Origin: Auanema rhodensis
Lineage: Eukaryota; Nematoda; Chromadorea; Rhabditida; Rhabditidae
Assembly: GCA_964057225.1 (NCBI GenBank)
Contig: OZ059897.1
Span: 5,394,001 to 5,458,000 of the forward strand
Length of the DNA stretch: 64,000 nt
Direction: 5' to 3'
Below are positions 1 through 12,445 of this stretch, in pieces. The notes beneath the pieces are model-generated. The model was not told the DNA's origin. It worked only from the letters and a program-made list of their open reading frames with translations, and made no database searches. Positions within the stretch are counted from its first letter, which is position 1, and the number at the start of each line of letters is the position of its first letter. The position numbers and the translations under genes were made by a program.

Positions 1-1642
1 ATGATCTCGTTTTTTTTTGTTTTCAAATATTTTATTGAATAAGATATTTTGATCCTTTATCAGATAGACTAGACATAGTTTGTAAAGTCTAGCTAAAGAG
101 TCGATTCGTTTAGTGAATTCATTCTTCTTTTTCTCCTTATAGCAAAAATTGTTTCTGTAAGAGTTGGCTAAGCTCTTATATATTCTTTTGAACGTACTGT
201 TATCAGAATTCTTGCTATTCTGATGTTCTATCAGCGGGCAAATATTTCGGTTCAAAAACCTTGTTGCTCTTCCACTTTTTTTCAGTGCGATTCTGCTATT
301 ACACGAGTACTTTTTTTTTCTTTGTTTTTTGAATCTGAATTTTTTTTTCAAACAAATATATTCATATATATTATTTTATAAGATGATTATTTGATTTTTA
401 AAATCCATATACAGCCTATATCGGTGAAAAAAATACATTTACTGTATGTACATGATTAATTGTGATTTTACTATACCGCTGTTGTCTCTCTGTTTCCAGA
501 TATGATAATAGAAATTTGAAGAATATGTATGGTTCCCTGTATTTTATTAATTTTCTTAAAGTTCATTTGAAATTAAATTTTTTTCATAAACGGAGATAGA
601 AGTTATTGTTTCGGCGTTTATATGTATTTCTTTGAATGAGCATTTTTTGAAAAGAACACCAGAATGGCCTTCATTGGCCTCAATATTTCATAACAGATTT
701 CGTACAATTAACCAATATTATTAAAAATATGTAAATAAACAATGATCAATTTATACAAAAAATATTCCAAAGATAGAACATTGAAATGTTACAAGCATAA
801 CACACTTACATTCATTTTTTAAAATAATTTATATTCATATGAATAGAACAAGCATGAAAGTTAATAATAATTTGAATATTTTATAAATAAAATATAAAAA
901 CACAATTCAATACAACTGTTAATGTTTTAAAATCTGAATAGTCTGACACAAGTAGTTTGTCCTTCTGATTCTTTCAACTCAATCAGATTATATGATACAG
1001 AGAAAATCCAAGAAAACTTCCATAAGCAATAAAGTAAATTTTCACACAACGTTTCTTTTCTTTGATTCTTAATTCATTCAGACAATGTTTGTTATCCTTG
1101 ATGATTTACTAGAAAAACTAGTACACAATCGGCTGTTGAATGAAATCTCATTTACATATGCCGTTGGTTAAATAGTGCCGCTGTTTCTGGATAACGGGTT
1201 AGGCCGGATCATATGAGCCTTCCAGTTTGAGAAAAGTTTTTCAGTTTGACTGCCACAGCGGGTCAATTTATTACAGTTCTAAAGGTCTTTTGGTAAATGA
1301 GACTAGGAGATAGGATTAACAAGTATTACGTGTGGCTAACCGGTACGATTTACCCCCTCAGGGCAATACCGCCTTTATGACAAAAACGGTAATAGTATGA
1401 AATTGAAAAGTACAATGTGGGGAGGAGTTGAAAGAAAAGAATAAAAAACGGAAAAAGACAACGAATAGAGAAGAGACGAAGAAGATGATCCGCCCACTGT
1501 TTCGTATGTGGCAGCTCAATTCTGCATTTTCTTTTTCTCTCTCTTGTATTAATTCGCTACCTCGCCGACTTCTATATATATATATATATATAATTGATAT
1601 TTTTAAAATTAAGAGTTTATAAGCTGAAATATAGAATTGATT
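1..1642. other. Non-coding AT-rich upstream region
   Basis: I see no supportable gene here. The sequence is AT-rich with T and A runs. A somewhat more GC-rich stretch at about 1130-1420 has no long open frame on either strand and no recognisable tRNA or snRNA structure. A short (TA)n tract lies at about 1575-1592. The last few hundred bases are presumably the promoter and 5' UTR of the ZP-domain gene that starts at 1643. Confidence 0.5.
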
Positions 1643-4600
1643 ATGCATTATATTTCTTCGTATATAATGATATTTTGGATTTATTTGTTTATTGATACTG
1701 TATATGGCCAATTTGGTATTACTTACAGAGAACCTAGATTGGTATGTTTTAAAAATATAAATTTTCTTATTTTGATTTAATTATTTTAAAAAAATATATG
1801 AATATAGGAATGTTCTGCGGATGGTATAAAGCTACATATTGAGCCATTGGGATTATTTACTGGACATATATATGTTAAAGGCTATTTCCAATCTCGGTAA
1901 TTATTATTTTAGATATTTAGATATTAAATATTTTAATTATATTTGACTGAACTCTTATAGATCATGTCATCTGGATTATAGTCATCAACGATTATCCAGT
2001 CCATTTACTATGGATATTCCGTATAGAGGCGATTGTAATGTTCGCCGTCATCATTCGGTTAGCTTCAAATTTTAGATATTTTATGTCAACTTAATGTTCA
2101 TCCTTCTTCATAATTGGTATGAATCTACCGAAATAATCATAAAATGATCTTGTTTTGATCATCTTTTCAAAATTTTATTTGTATTCTACATCAAGACAAT
2201 GATCACCTACATATGTGTGAGATTTCTTAAGTAATATTTGAATATATGTTGATTGGTGCTTTATCGGAGACCTTTCAAATATAGAAAACCTTTAGCAAAA
2301 AAAACTTCTATTCAGTTTTTCTGTTAAATATAAATATCCGAAAACGTTGAGTAATGTTTGTTCATTTCCTACTTTTACTAAATCGAAGGACGAAGAAGAT
2401 GAAGGATGAGGAAGAGAGAAAGAGCTAAATCTTGGGTTCGACTCATTGTCTCCCAGCGTTCCGACAATGGCATTGCAACATTAACCGGTCCACACTAGCA
2501 GTTAGACGAAGCTTGAAGTTGCAAGTGTCGGTTTGTATCTGTCTCCTCATGCAACAAGTGATTTGGCTTGTCTGTCGTTTTCGTGGATTAGTCTTCACGA
2601 ACAAAAGCGGATTGTTTTCTTTTTTTTTCAACGTATTTTATTTTACTATACTATATATTCTCTTCCTGTTCCTTTTCTGTAAAACTGTTCCTGTTCGTCA
2701 TCTTTGAGCTTTGAATATCATACTCTAGTATTACTATACAGGTTTCTCTTTCAATCTTGCTTACTAGCTCGAAGAAAAACTTCATGTAGTAACGACTTAA
2801 GCAGAACATTGAGTGAAAATCCGCTTTCAATTTCGAACTAAACATCAAATAGTTTTTGCCATTTGAAAATTGAATGAAGTTAACGAATTGTTTTAGACAC
2901 ATCCAACCACAGTTTCCTATGAAACAACTGTGATAATACAACACCATCCAATGTTTATAACTGCTGGAGATAGGGCATACAGACTAAACTGCATATACCG
3001 ACAGCTTGATAGCACGGTGACTCAACGATTAAACATCAAGTAAGATACTGTCTTACGTTAAAATAAGATAAAATTCCACATAAAAATACTTTTCTCCATC
3101 ATTATTTTCCTTTATCAGGATTTTTCATTGAGAAGTGTATTATCTAACAGGAAAGTAGGAAATTTTTCCATTTGTCTGAAAGTGATAACATCACAGATAA
3201 AATGATAACTTAATAGTATTATATTATGATGATTATTCAAAGAAAAACGAATCATATTTAGATAAAGAATATTAAAAATAAAAAATCATCATTTTACTAA
3301 TTTAGTGAGTTACGTGAAGAAGATGTTGAGAATTATACGAAACCTAGTTGTTCATATGATGTAACAACATCAGATGGAAATCGTATACGGTATGCAAATG
3401 TTGGAGAACAAATTATTCATACATGGCGTTGTGATACTCGTAAGATAAATGATACAGTAGTTTATATATCTTCATTCATTAAGCTTATCACGGGTTTTTG
3501 GTTCATAGCTGTACAGTACGAAATGATGTTGGAGAAGAATATAAGATGGTTGATGAAAGAGGGTTAGATAAACTTCGTTCAAATACAAAACTATTTGGAA
3601 CATTTACAGATGCTCTACTGATCTCAGTTTAATACCACAGTTAATATATTCTGTTGATTTAAGTACAGTATCAGCAACTATGAGAGCATTCAGATTTGCT
3701 GATCAAGTAAATATTGGTTTTGTTTTTCCATTTTCAAATTATCATTCAGATGATGGTGCATTTCTCATGTCAGTTAACATTGTGTAGAAAGGAAGAAGAT
3801 GGATGTGAAGGACTAGCAGTAATCGGAATATTCTATTTACCTCTTATAACAAAGTTAACTTATTCAGCCTCCTACATGCCAGCCAATACATTTTGGAGAA
3901 ATACAAACAACTTATAAATCTAATAACAAAACAGAAAACTCGGTCTTGTCGGAAAAACAACCTACAATATCAAAATCATCGTCTGAACTACCTTCTGAGT
4001 TGAGGCCGGAAGTTTTAGAAACTGAAACCAAACCACCTAGTGAACTTGAGGTACAGATCTCATTCACAACCACAAAATGTATTTTCTATAGACTCTATCG
4101 GAATCAGTAGCACAGTTTGCTGATCCAGAAGAAGTTAAAGCCGAGGACAGCGAGCTTGGTTTTGATGAGAATAAAACTTCTGACTCGAAAAAACTGGGCT
4201 CTACAGTGCCAAGTACTCTGTATACTGACAAAGAAAATGGTCTGGGTACTCGTAAACTTCAACAGGGCTCATCTAAATGGTTGAATGGAGATGAGTACGA
4301 AGGTGTTTCATCAGAAGAAGAATATGGACTCGAAATTGTTGATGTTGGGCAAGGTTTGTTTCAATTTTGCATATGGTATTACGAATACTTTTTTATTTTT
4401 TTAAGAAACAACCGTAACGGCAGAAAAAGCTCATCGATCATGGCTTGACAATGATCAATCTGACGACGATGCATCTGGTTACCGAACTCGTTCATTGTCA
4501 TCAGCAGTTGAAGTACCTGCTGCTTTGAAAGTCGTTGAAGAATCAGATGGATTACCTGAACCTGATGAAGCAGATACCTTTTTTGCTCGTCGTCATCCTC

Positions 4601-5201
4601 GTAGCCACGATTCTATGAGAAAACCAGTCAACTCCCAAGATAATGATGAACGAGCGAACATAACTATGGAAGTTGATGGTGGTGAGGTGGGTGTGTGCGA
4701 TGATAAGTTGAAATAATCTATCAAACCATAAAAATAAAAAACGGAAATAATGATGATAATTCGTTATAACACTTTTGTATTCGCTATCTGATTGCTCAAA
4801 CTTTATACAATGAAATCAAACTGTGAAATTCAAGTTAGAAACTTGTTATATTGAATACTAAAATTGAATTTGAGTGCACCTAGAGCAGATCAAACATTAT
4901 TTTTAGATTATAATCTTGGCCTCAGATAACGGCCCAATAGGTAACGTGATGAATGATGAGGTCCCTAGAATAGCAGCACAGATATCGAACCAAAATATTC
5001 AGATCATTGGAATCTGTTCATCAATTGCTCTACAAGTATGTTTTAAGAATATGAGCCAGAGAGACAATTACATAACAAAAGATGAAAAACCAGTAAGAAA
5101 TGCTTCTTCAGATTACTCTTGTTTCTGTGATTTTTATCCAGCGATACTATTTTCGACAACGAATACAACATATGAAACAAGAAGAAAGATCTATGTATTA
5201 A
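1643..5201 (+). CDS. Cuticlin-like ZP-domain transmembrane protein
   Basis: ZP-domain proteins of the nematode cuticlin family are secreted or membrane-tethered polymers of the cuticle or apical matrix. My exon model is 1643-1741, 1808-1896, 1961-2057, 2897-3039, 3306-3439, 3517-3562, 3610-3706, 3750-3818, 3868-4050, 4092-4353, 4406-4681, 4926-5035, 5112-5201. Exon 1 gives a hydrophobic signal (ending FIDTVYG) and a second in-frame ATG at 1667. The ZP domain begins EPRLECSADGIKLHIEP. It continues through cysteine landmarks RSCHLDY, RGDCNVRR, RLNCIYRQL, SCSYDV, TWRCDT, GCSTDLSLIPQ and FRFADQ/FSCQLTLCRKEEDGC/PPTC, a layout typical of cuticlins. A long acidic Ser/Glu-rich linker follows, with a basic RRHPR site that could be a protease site. 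The last two exons encode a TM segment (IQIIGICSSIALQ plus ITLVSVIFIQRYYF) and a short basic tail. The 4681/4926 junction uses a GTGAGG donor; reading through it stops at 4716 without a TM. The exon near 3517 is the least certain. The large intron 2058-2896 holds nothing recognised. Confidence 0.8.
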
Positions 5202-5286
5202 ATACTCAAATTCTTTATAAACGGGCAAGAGAATATACTTTTTTTTTCAATATATACTTAATATTCATTATTATATATAGTTTTGT

Positions 5287-5320
<34 letters not shown>

Positions 5321-5573
5321 TAAATTATTTGAATTTTTTTTAAAAAATAACACAAAGCAAACAAAAGAATAAAATTTTGGTTTCAAATGAACTAAATTTA
5401 TTATCCCATTTTATGATTTAATTGAATGACATCATTGTAAGTCTTAGAAGAAAATTGTTATCTTGTTGAATAAAATATTCTTCTAATAAAAGTTCGATAC
5501 ACTCGTATTATATCAGCATCGATGAATATAAATATGAAAGTCAAGATAGCAAGTAGCCATAGAAGAGACAGCT
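5202..5573. repeat. Intergenic spacer with (TA)n microsatellite
   Basis: This spacer contains a TA dinucleotide run at about 5287-5315 and otherwise AT-rich sequence. The remainder probably carries the 3' UTR of the ZP gene and the promoter of the lectin gene. Confidence 0.6.
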
Positions 5574-7306
5574 ATGTTCATTCTATACTTGGTTTCACTT
5601 ATAGGTATTGCTATATCTGTTACTATTCGTTTATTTTACTTTATAATTTAGCTTTTGCTTCTGCTATACCTTGCCCTGATGGCTATTTTAATGGCGTAGA
5701 TGATGCTTGTTATGCGGTAATTCTACTATATCTTCTGTATTTCTTTAAAACATTTTACTATTAGATTCGTCTCGCATCTGTCAATCGTTATGAAGCCAAA
5801 AGACGATGCATTGCTGAAGGTGGAGATCTTGCTCCCATGAAAAATGCTTTTGTAACTTCAACTTATATTTCTCCAATGTTTAATGTATAAAACTTATAGG
5901 TTAACTCGCAGGTTGCAAAACTTATTGCATCTGGAGTGTATGTCTGGATTGGAAACTTTTTCAGTTCTGAAGGAACTTGTTTTTCAGAGAACGGCAATGT
6001 ATCTACATATAGTAATGTCTATCCAGGTAATATTAAATATTTATTTGTGAAGAATCATAATAATATTGTAAGGATCATATGGATATGATGTATTCGCAAC
6101 TCTTAGTGGCTTTAATGGTTTTTGGTATTTAAATAATAATGGATTTAAGAATATTGATGGATATGTTTGCCAAATTATTCCAATGAGTAAGTATAAAAAT
6201 GAAAATATAAAACATAATTTGAATTTCTTAAGATAACCTTTGCCCCAACAATTTCTATCAGTCTGGGGACAGTTGCTTCAGTGTTGTTGCTAATCCAATC
6301 ACTTGGCCACAAGCTCAAGAATTTTGTGGGTTCTTCAATGCTGAATTGGCTTCCATTACATCTGAAATTGTATGATCTTTTCAAAAGAAATTCAAATATA
6401 TCATCACAACTAATTTGCAGCAAAACCGTTTTATCGTTGGATTGCTTAGAAACAAGGGATTCAATAACACTTATGCTTCTATTGGATTATCTAAAGGAAA
6501 TAATGATTCTACCCAATTTGAATGGCTTGATGGCACTTCTGTTTCATATCTCAACTTCAGTAAACATATTATCTTAATATTCTAATAATTATGGCTTATT
6601 AGACCCCTCTTTACCTCAGTTTGGTGACTGTGTTGCTATGAGCGTCGGTGGCTCCCTGCTTGAATCTGGAACATGGGTGAGCACCCAATGCAGCATTCCA
6701 AACAGTGCAGCAATCTGTAGCACAAGTACGGTCACAAAGAAAAAGTTTTAATGGAATATCTTTCATTTAGAAATTGCCCTTCCTCCACGTCGACAAGAAA
6801 TAAATTATCCTGGATATCTTCCTGATGTCTGCCGTGAATCCTTCTATGTTCAGTCTCCCTTCATTAATGAATCAAGCTCATATGTACGTTTCTTGATCAT
6901 ATTATTATTGCTCGAACAAACATTTGTGTTTCAGCTCTATTCTCCATTCTATGAAAAAACTGGAGCTTCAAGCTCATCGGTACAAGATTTGACTCCAAAT
7001 CATTGCGTAGTCATCTATCATTTTGACTCGCCACGATCAATAAATGTTGATTTCCAAACTCTTACATTCAGTGGAAACCAAACCTATATTGAGCTTTCGG
7101 GAAGTCTTCAAGCTTCCGTTAATGACATATACAGGTAATTATTTAAACTAAATTTTTATGAAATAATCCGTTCGTATAGAATCGAATATAACGATGTTCA
7201 AAATCCATCCAAACATTTCATGTGGAATTTGAAGAGTAATACCCTGATTTTCAAATTCCATTCTGAGTCCGGAAACTATAGATTCAAAGTTCAGGTTCAC
7301 AGTTAA
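5574..7306 (+). CDS. Secreted protein: two C-type lectin domains plus CUB-like domain
   Basis: This is a likely secreted carbohydrate- or pathogen-binding protein of the nematode CLEC class with two CTLDs and a CUB tail. The start is at 5574: exon 5574-5604 joins 5652-5716 to give a clean signal peptide, MFILYLVSLIAFASA, which decides the start. CTLD1 begins CPDGYFNG, with VWIGNF and GYVCQII near its end. CTLD2 begins CPNNFYQSGDSCFSV, followed by QEFCGFFNAELASI, FEWLDGTSVSYLNF, FGDCVAM and CSIPNSAAIC; these are standard CTLD landmarks. The canonical EPN or QPD sugar-binding triplet is not evident, so calcium-dependent sugar binding is uncertain. After an RRQEINYPGY linker the tail (PDVCRESFY, HCVVIYHFDSP, SGNYRFKVQVHS) looks CUB-like. 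Exons are separated by introns of about 45-60 bp. The gene lies between the ZP and astacin genes on the same strand. Confidence 0.8.
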
Positions 7307-7722
7307 ATTGTACATGAGATTTATGTAAAAATATGAAGAAAATAAATATTATTAATAATTATATTCATATTGTATTAACAAATAATATTAGATGCATTAT
7401 AAGGTTTTTTGATAACAACTTGCTCTCTTTCTTTATATTTTAAAAATTACATTTATTCATAAAATTCTTCAAAGCATTGAATGTGAAGGTGTTGTCCAGT
7501 AAGCAGATAGCATGGCTTGTGAACAAGAGGTCAAAGAAATACTCGCTCAATAACTCATATTGATGTATATCAGGAAAGATGGCTTGTAAACGATAACCTT
7601 GTGCATGTCTCTCTCTCTCTCTCTCTGAGAATCCTCATAAATCCAATTTAAGGCGGTACGTTATCTATTTTCTATAATCTTACTGTTAGTTGACCAACAA
7701 TTGTATCCTTCATTTGACTCAT
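7307..7722. other. Intergenic spacer
   Basis: AT-rich spacer with a short (CT)n run at about 7610-7627. It must hold the 3' end of the lectin gene and the promoter of the astacin gene. No other element is recognised. Confidence 0.5.
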
Positions 7723-10423
7723 ATGTTAATCTTAACAAGGTGGATTGTCTTTTTCTCTAGCCTTTGCTATGTGCAATCGGTAAGTATAGTATACTATACA
7801 TTATACTTTATTTACTATTTATAATTAAATTTTTATAATTTTAGCTTCCCAAAAATGCAGCCTATCGGTTGGTGGGAAAAAGGGTTGAAAACCCTGATAA
7901 CCAGCTAGAGCATTTTCTAAAAAATATGGAAGAACTTAATAGATTGCAAGCTGAAATTTTTGGAGTATCGGTTAGTATTCTTACAATTTATTTTATTCAG
8001 AATTCGCTTAGTTGTCTTCCTACAGCACCAAATATTTTAAGGCTGACACAGGAAGTAGCTCACTGGCAGCGGATGATACTACAGAATACCGACCAGAAAA
8101 ATTGCCATTTCTATTTGAAGGAGATATATTCTTAACTGATGAACAGTTTAAAATTATTTTGAGGTACAAAAATAATATAATCTTTGTAAATCATTGATAT
8201 ACTATTGTAGCGATGCTGCAAATTTATTGCGAATAAAGAAGGGATTGAAACCTCGTCGACCAAGATCCATGACATCATCTTTAGCTGTTCGATGGATGAA
8301 AATGCCAATTCCATACTATATAAACAGAAATACAGGAGGTTTGAAGCACATTTTCTAGATATTTTTTAATTTAATACCTATAGTGAATGAAAATGCTGTT
8401 CTCGCGGGTATTACTAAGTGGGAATCAGATACTTGCTTAAAGTTCCAACGGTCAAACACATATCCAACAGTTGATTCATTAGTATTCATTGGAGGAACAG
8501 CGTATGTTTTGAATTATTTTATAAATAATCAAAATATTACATATTAGCTATGTATTTAATGATCTATTTTCAGATGTTGGTCATATATTGGACGCCGTGG
8601 AGTTGGTCCTCAAGAAATTATGATTGGAAATGGTTGTACTAGCTTAGGAACAGTCACCCATGAAATAGGTGTCGTTTATTCATCATAAATTCAGTTTCCA
8701 TTAAATCATTGTATAGGACATGCCTTGGGATTATACCATGAGCAAGCTCGCTACGATCGTGATAGCTATGTTGCTTTATATACCCAAAACATTCAACCAA
8801 GTCAACTAAGTCAGTTCTCTAAACAAAGTCGAGCATCACTAGTCGATTACGGAATACCTTATGATTACGGATCAGTTATGCACTATGATCAAACTGTAAA
8901 AATTTTATTTTTTAAAAACTACTATTATATTCGAATTTCAGAGTTTCACTGCTAACGGTGGTTTAACAATAGAAACAAAGGATGATAATTATCAGGTCCA
9001 TCATCATCAATTTATTTTATTTAAACAAATAATTAATTTTAGAGTACAATTGGTCAACGTCTTGGTCCAGCATTTGATGATATTAAGAAAATTAATTTTG
9101 CTTACTGCAATCGTTAGAGTTGTTTTCAGTGTTCTCATATTCTATTTAAATATTTAGATACATGCTCTGCTCTTCTTCCTTGTGCTAATGGTGGATATAC
9201 TGATCCTAAGGTTTATCCACATTCGACGTGAACAGTTTGGTTATAATCTGTTTTTTTAGGATTGTTCCATTTGCCGTTGTCCCGATGGATTAGCTGGGCG
9301 TCTGTGCGATGAAGCACCAAAGAATCCTCCAGTTTGCGGTTCTGCAGATATCCAAGCTGGCATCACAATCAAAAATCTGACAATGGTCGGTGGTGGCAAT
9401 TGTGCATATTTGATAACCGTAAGCTAATGAAAAATCTTTTGCTTTGTAAAAGAATATTCAGGCTCCTGTTGGACGATATGTGTTTTTCCAAATCACTCAG
9501 TTCAGTTTTACTAGAACTAATCCTTGCTCAAGTAATTATTTGGAAATTAAATACAAGAAAGATTTTACAGTTGTTGGAGCTAGGTTGGAAATTAATTAAA
9601 TTTTGATTAAAACTTAGAATTAATTCAGATATTGTTTGAATTATCCAACAATTTCGAGATCGGAAACAAATCAATTAGTTGTTCTTTACAAGGGAGGAAT
9701 CAATACAAGATTTACATTGCAATATCGTTATGGTTAGAACTTTTTAAAACTTCAACTTGAACTTTATTTCATTAGATCCTGCTGTACCTGTTACCGTACC
9801 TACAACTACCACAACCACGACTACTACACCACCTCCCCCCACAACTACAGATTCTACAACCACAATGACAACAAGGTCTGGTGCAAGTTCAACTGAGGAA
9901 TCTACAACCTTATCATTAACCACTCATTCGTATGGCATTTATACTGTTTTCATAGTTCTAACACTTTCTTTTTTTGAAGACCAACCCTTCTTTCTACTTT
10001 CTTCCCTCATTCCACGGAAGAACCAACTTCCACAACTACATCACCATGCACAGCGTGGACCCAGTGTTCAGCGCTGTGTGGAGGTTGTGGAACTCGCAGC
10101 AGAAGGTAATGAATGCTCTTTAAACATATAAACTTTTTTTATTAAGATGTGGAGCCGATATTCAAACAATTTATTGTAATACTCAGCCTTGTCCAACAAG
10201 TCGACCATGTTGCCTTCCATTCTTTTACGGAGAAGGTTTCTGCTTCCGTCCATATCGATCAGCACCAATGGTTAAAGCGAAGAAATAATTTCTTTTCAAA
10301 CTTTAATTTAATATTTAGACGTCATATCAAGGAGATGAAGATAATTTGATTGTTATCAAAGAACAACATATTGAGAAAAGTGACCAATTACTTGAAGGAA
10401 GTGGAGAAGTATCCTTATATTAA
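7723..10423 (+). CDS. Astacin zinc metalloprotease with EGF, CUB and TSP1 modules (NAS-33 to NAS-37-like)
   Basis: This is a secreted astacin endopeptidase. Family members with this module order act in nematode cuticle collagen processing and moulting; the role here is inferred from that. The start at 7723 gives the signal peptide [19 protein letters not shown]. Exons include 7723-7779, 7845-7970, 8012-8163 and about 8212-8339. A propeptide precedes the catalytic domain ([13 protein letters not shown]). The zinc site [17 protein letters not shown] matches HExxHxxGxxHE and is split by the intron 8669-8716. The Met-turn is YGSVMHYD (about 8868-8889), so the enzyme should be active. Next come an EGF module ([26 protein letters not shown]), a CUB domain ([28 protein letters not shown]), a Thr/Pro-rich linker with poly-Thr (about 9780-9930), and a TSP1 repeat ([24 protein letters not shown]). 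The tail after CFRPYRSAP is short and acidic and ends GEVSLY. Close paralogues in C. elegans are nas-33 to nas-37; I cannot say which is the orthologue. Confidence 0.88.
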
Positions 10424-10722
10424 AAACTTTATTGTTATGTTATCGTTAATTTAAAATAATAAAACTTAAATTTTTTCATAACAACGGTATAACAGCTATC
10501 TAATAGAAAAATTGATATTTCTATTATTTTTCATAATAAATTACAAGAATATATCCAAATATACAAATATTTGATCATTGAAACATGACTGAGAAAGAGC
10601 TAATTTTCAAATAAAGCTATAATAAAACTATTAAAAGCACACGGAATGTAATAGAATACAAGTTAACATAAAACAAAAATAATCTATAAAAACTTATTCT
10701 ATATCTTCTATAAGTTATCTGA
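10424..10722. other. Convergent 3' spacer
   Basis: About 300 bp of AT-rich sequence between the convergent astacin and acid phosphatase genes, presumably both 3' UTRs. AATAAA-like motifs occur (for example about 10457-10462). Nothing else is seen. Confidence 0.5.
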
Positions 10723-12445
10723 TTAATTTAATGTTCCCATACAAGCCGAACGAGGATCATTTGTTGTATAGTTATTGCAACAATTTAAGAAATGTGTTAA
10801 ATGACAAGAAGTTGACTTCTTACATCCACGAATTGATGGCGTTAAATTAATTAGTTTTTCATCATTTGCTCCTCGTTTAAAGAAAACCTAAAAAGTAAAA
10901 CTTAAAAACCTTCCCCATCATGCACCTCCTTGAACAAACTTCAAGAAAATTATGAAACTGAATTGAGTTTAAAAAAAAAAACTAAGCTTAAGAACCTAAA
11001 AACTTCGTAAAGCTTATTCTCGCTTATTTCTATAATTTTTTAAAAAATATTTTGCAAACCTCCACTTCAGGTTTGTTTTCGTTGTCATATAATTCTATCA
11101 AAATCATTGAATTATAATTTGGAAATTCAGATCCAACAGCCATATCATGCGTGGTTTCACCCAAGATTTCTAATACTACAGAAAGAATCCAATCTTGCTG
11201 TAAACAAATATTCATTACTATGACTATATATTCTTTTGAATTTACCGTTGAATACGCGGAAAATTTCTGAGTTTTCATTAATTTTGAAGAGCAATTTGTA
11301 TCTGCATGACATCGCCATTTTGTAAGCATAGAAGTTAAGATAGTATGAACAAGATATCCAGCTTTCATTCTTAATAATCGAGGATTGTGATTTTCTCCAG
11401 CCCCAATAATGAATCGATAAACCTTAAAATTTATTAAATTTTTAAAATTATTACGTTGAATACCTTAGAATATAATATATACAGTTCTTTCTTGAAAGTT
11501 GGTTCCAATGTTGATTCAGATTTGTCCTAGAATTATATAATTATCAAAACGTGTTTAACTTCTGATTTTACCTCATTTATTAAAGCTTCTGCTTTGCGAA
11601 AGCTATCAGGTTCAGAAAAATAAATACTTCCATTTGATAGTTGTAAGCAATCAAAAACAAAATTTTCAAAGTCAGGCCACTATAATATAATTAATTTTAA
11701 TCATTTAATTAATATAAAATACAAAAACATACAGTTTTAAATGATGACAGTTCCGGAACATTGTTGCAATGTTGTCTCAGATAGTTTGGCTCTTCTTGAC
11801 ATTCAGTGAATGGATAATCAAGTAACTTCAAATTTTTTCATTTTTACTAAGAATCAAGGAACGAATAAAATAATTACCGTATCATTCTTTTCTTGGCTAT
11901 AAACGGGCACAAATATTCTTCGAAATGCTTTTTCTACATCGCTATCCGAATACATTGCTGTGGCTACAGCATTAGCAGTCATTAAACATCTGTTTATAGC
12001 TCGACTAAAGAAACGAACCTATAAAATATAAAATTTCAAATTAACAAACTGAAAAGTCTTTTCAAAAAAACTTTAAACAAACCTCATTAAGTTTAAAAGG
12101 CGAAGAGAGAAAGCCTGACTTCACATAACGGTCTTTTAAGAATTCTCCAAGCTGGTAGGAATCTTGAATGCCTTGCTAAAAACGTATAGTTCAGACTTTC
12201 AATAACAAAATTAACAGAAATTACCTCTGTCAGCTCTCCTAATCCATTTTGGAAAAGACGTTTCAATGAAGTATTTAGAAGCATTGCCGATGGTGCACGA
12301 GCGCCATGTCGAAATAACTATAAAAGAATAAGTTGTATAATATTTTCATAAAATCATATTAACAAACCACAGTGGAATGAATAAGATTACGCGCTTTGAT
12401 ATATTCGGAAAAACTTATAAAAATGAAACAAATCCATATTTTCAT
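10723..12445 (-). CDS. Histidine acid phosphatase family protein
   Basis: Histidine acid phosphatases (branch 2) hydrolyse phosphomonoesters through a phospho-histidine intermediate and in nematodes are secreted or lysosomal, often intestinal. Translation starts at 12445 with a signal-like MKIWICFIFISFSEYIKA. The next exon carries the catalytic motif LFRHGARAPSA (RHGxRxP intact). Further family landmarks are LTEQGIQDSYQLGEFLKDRY, VRFFSRAINRCLMTANAVATAMY, FRRIFVPVYSQEKNDT and KAGYLVHTILTSM. The C-terminal part has KFSAYST then QDWILSVVLEILG where most members have an HD pair; here the base-level reading across the intron (11198-11245) gives Gln-Asp. The protein ends CCNNYTTNDPRSACMGTLN. Cysteines near the C-terminus are typical. 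Introns are about 45-60 bp. It is convergent with the astacin gene. The His change may lower activity, although the Asp is retained. Confidence 0.82.

Noticed and set aside
1358-1711. 117-residue minus-strand frame
   Set aside because: Covers the first exon of the ZP gene and a TA run; composition is not protein-like.
2429-2445. B-box-like GGTTCGACTC inside the large ZP-gene intron
   Set aside because: No A box at suitable distance and no cloverleaf stems.
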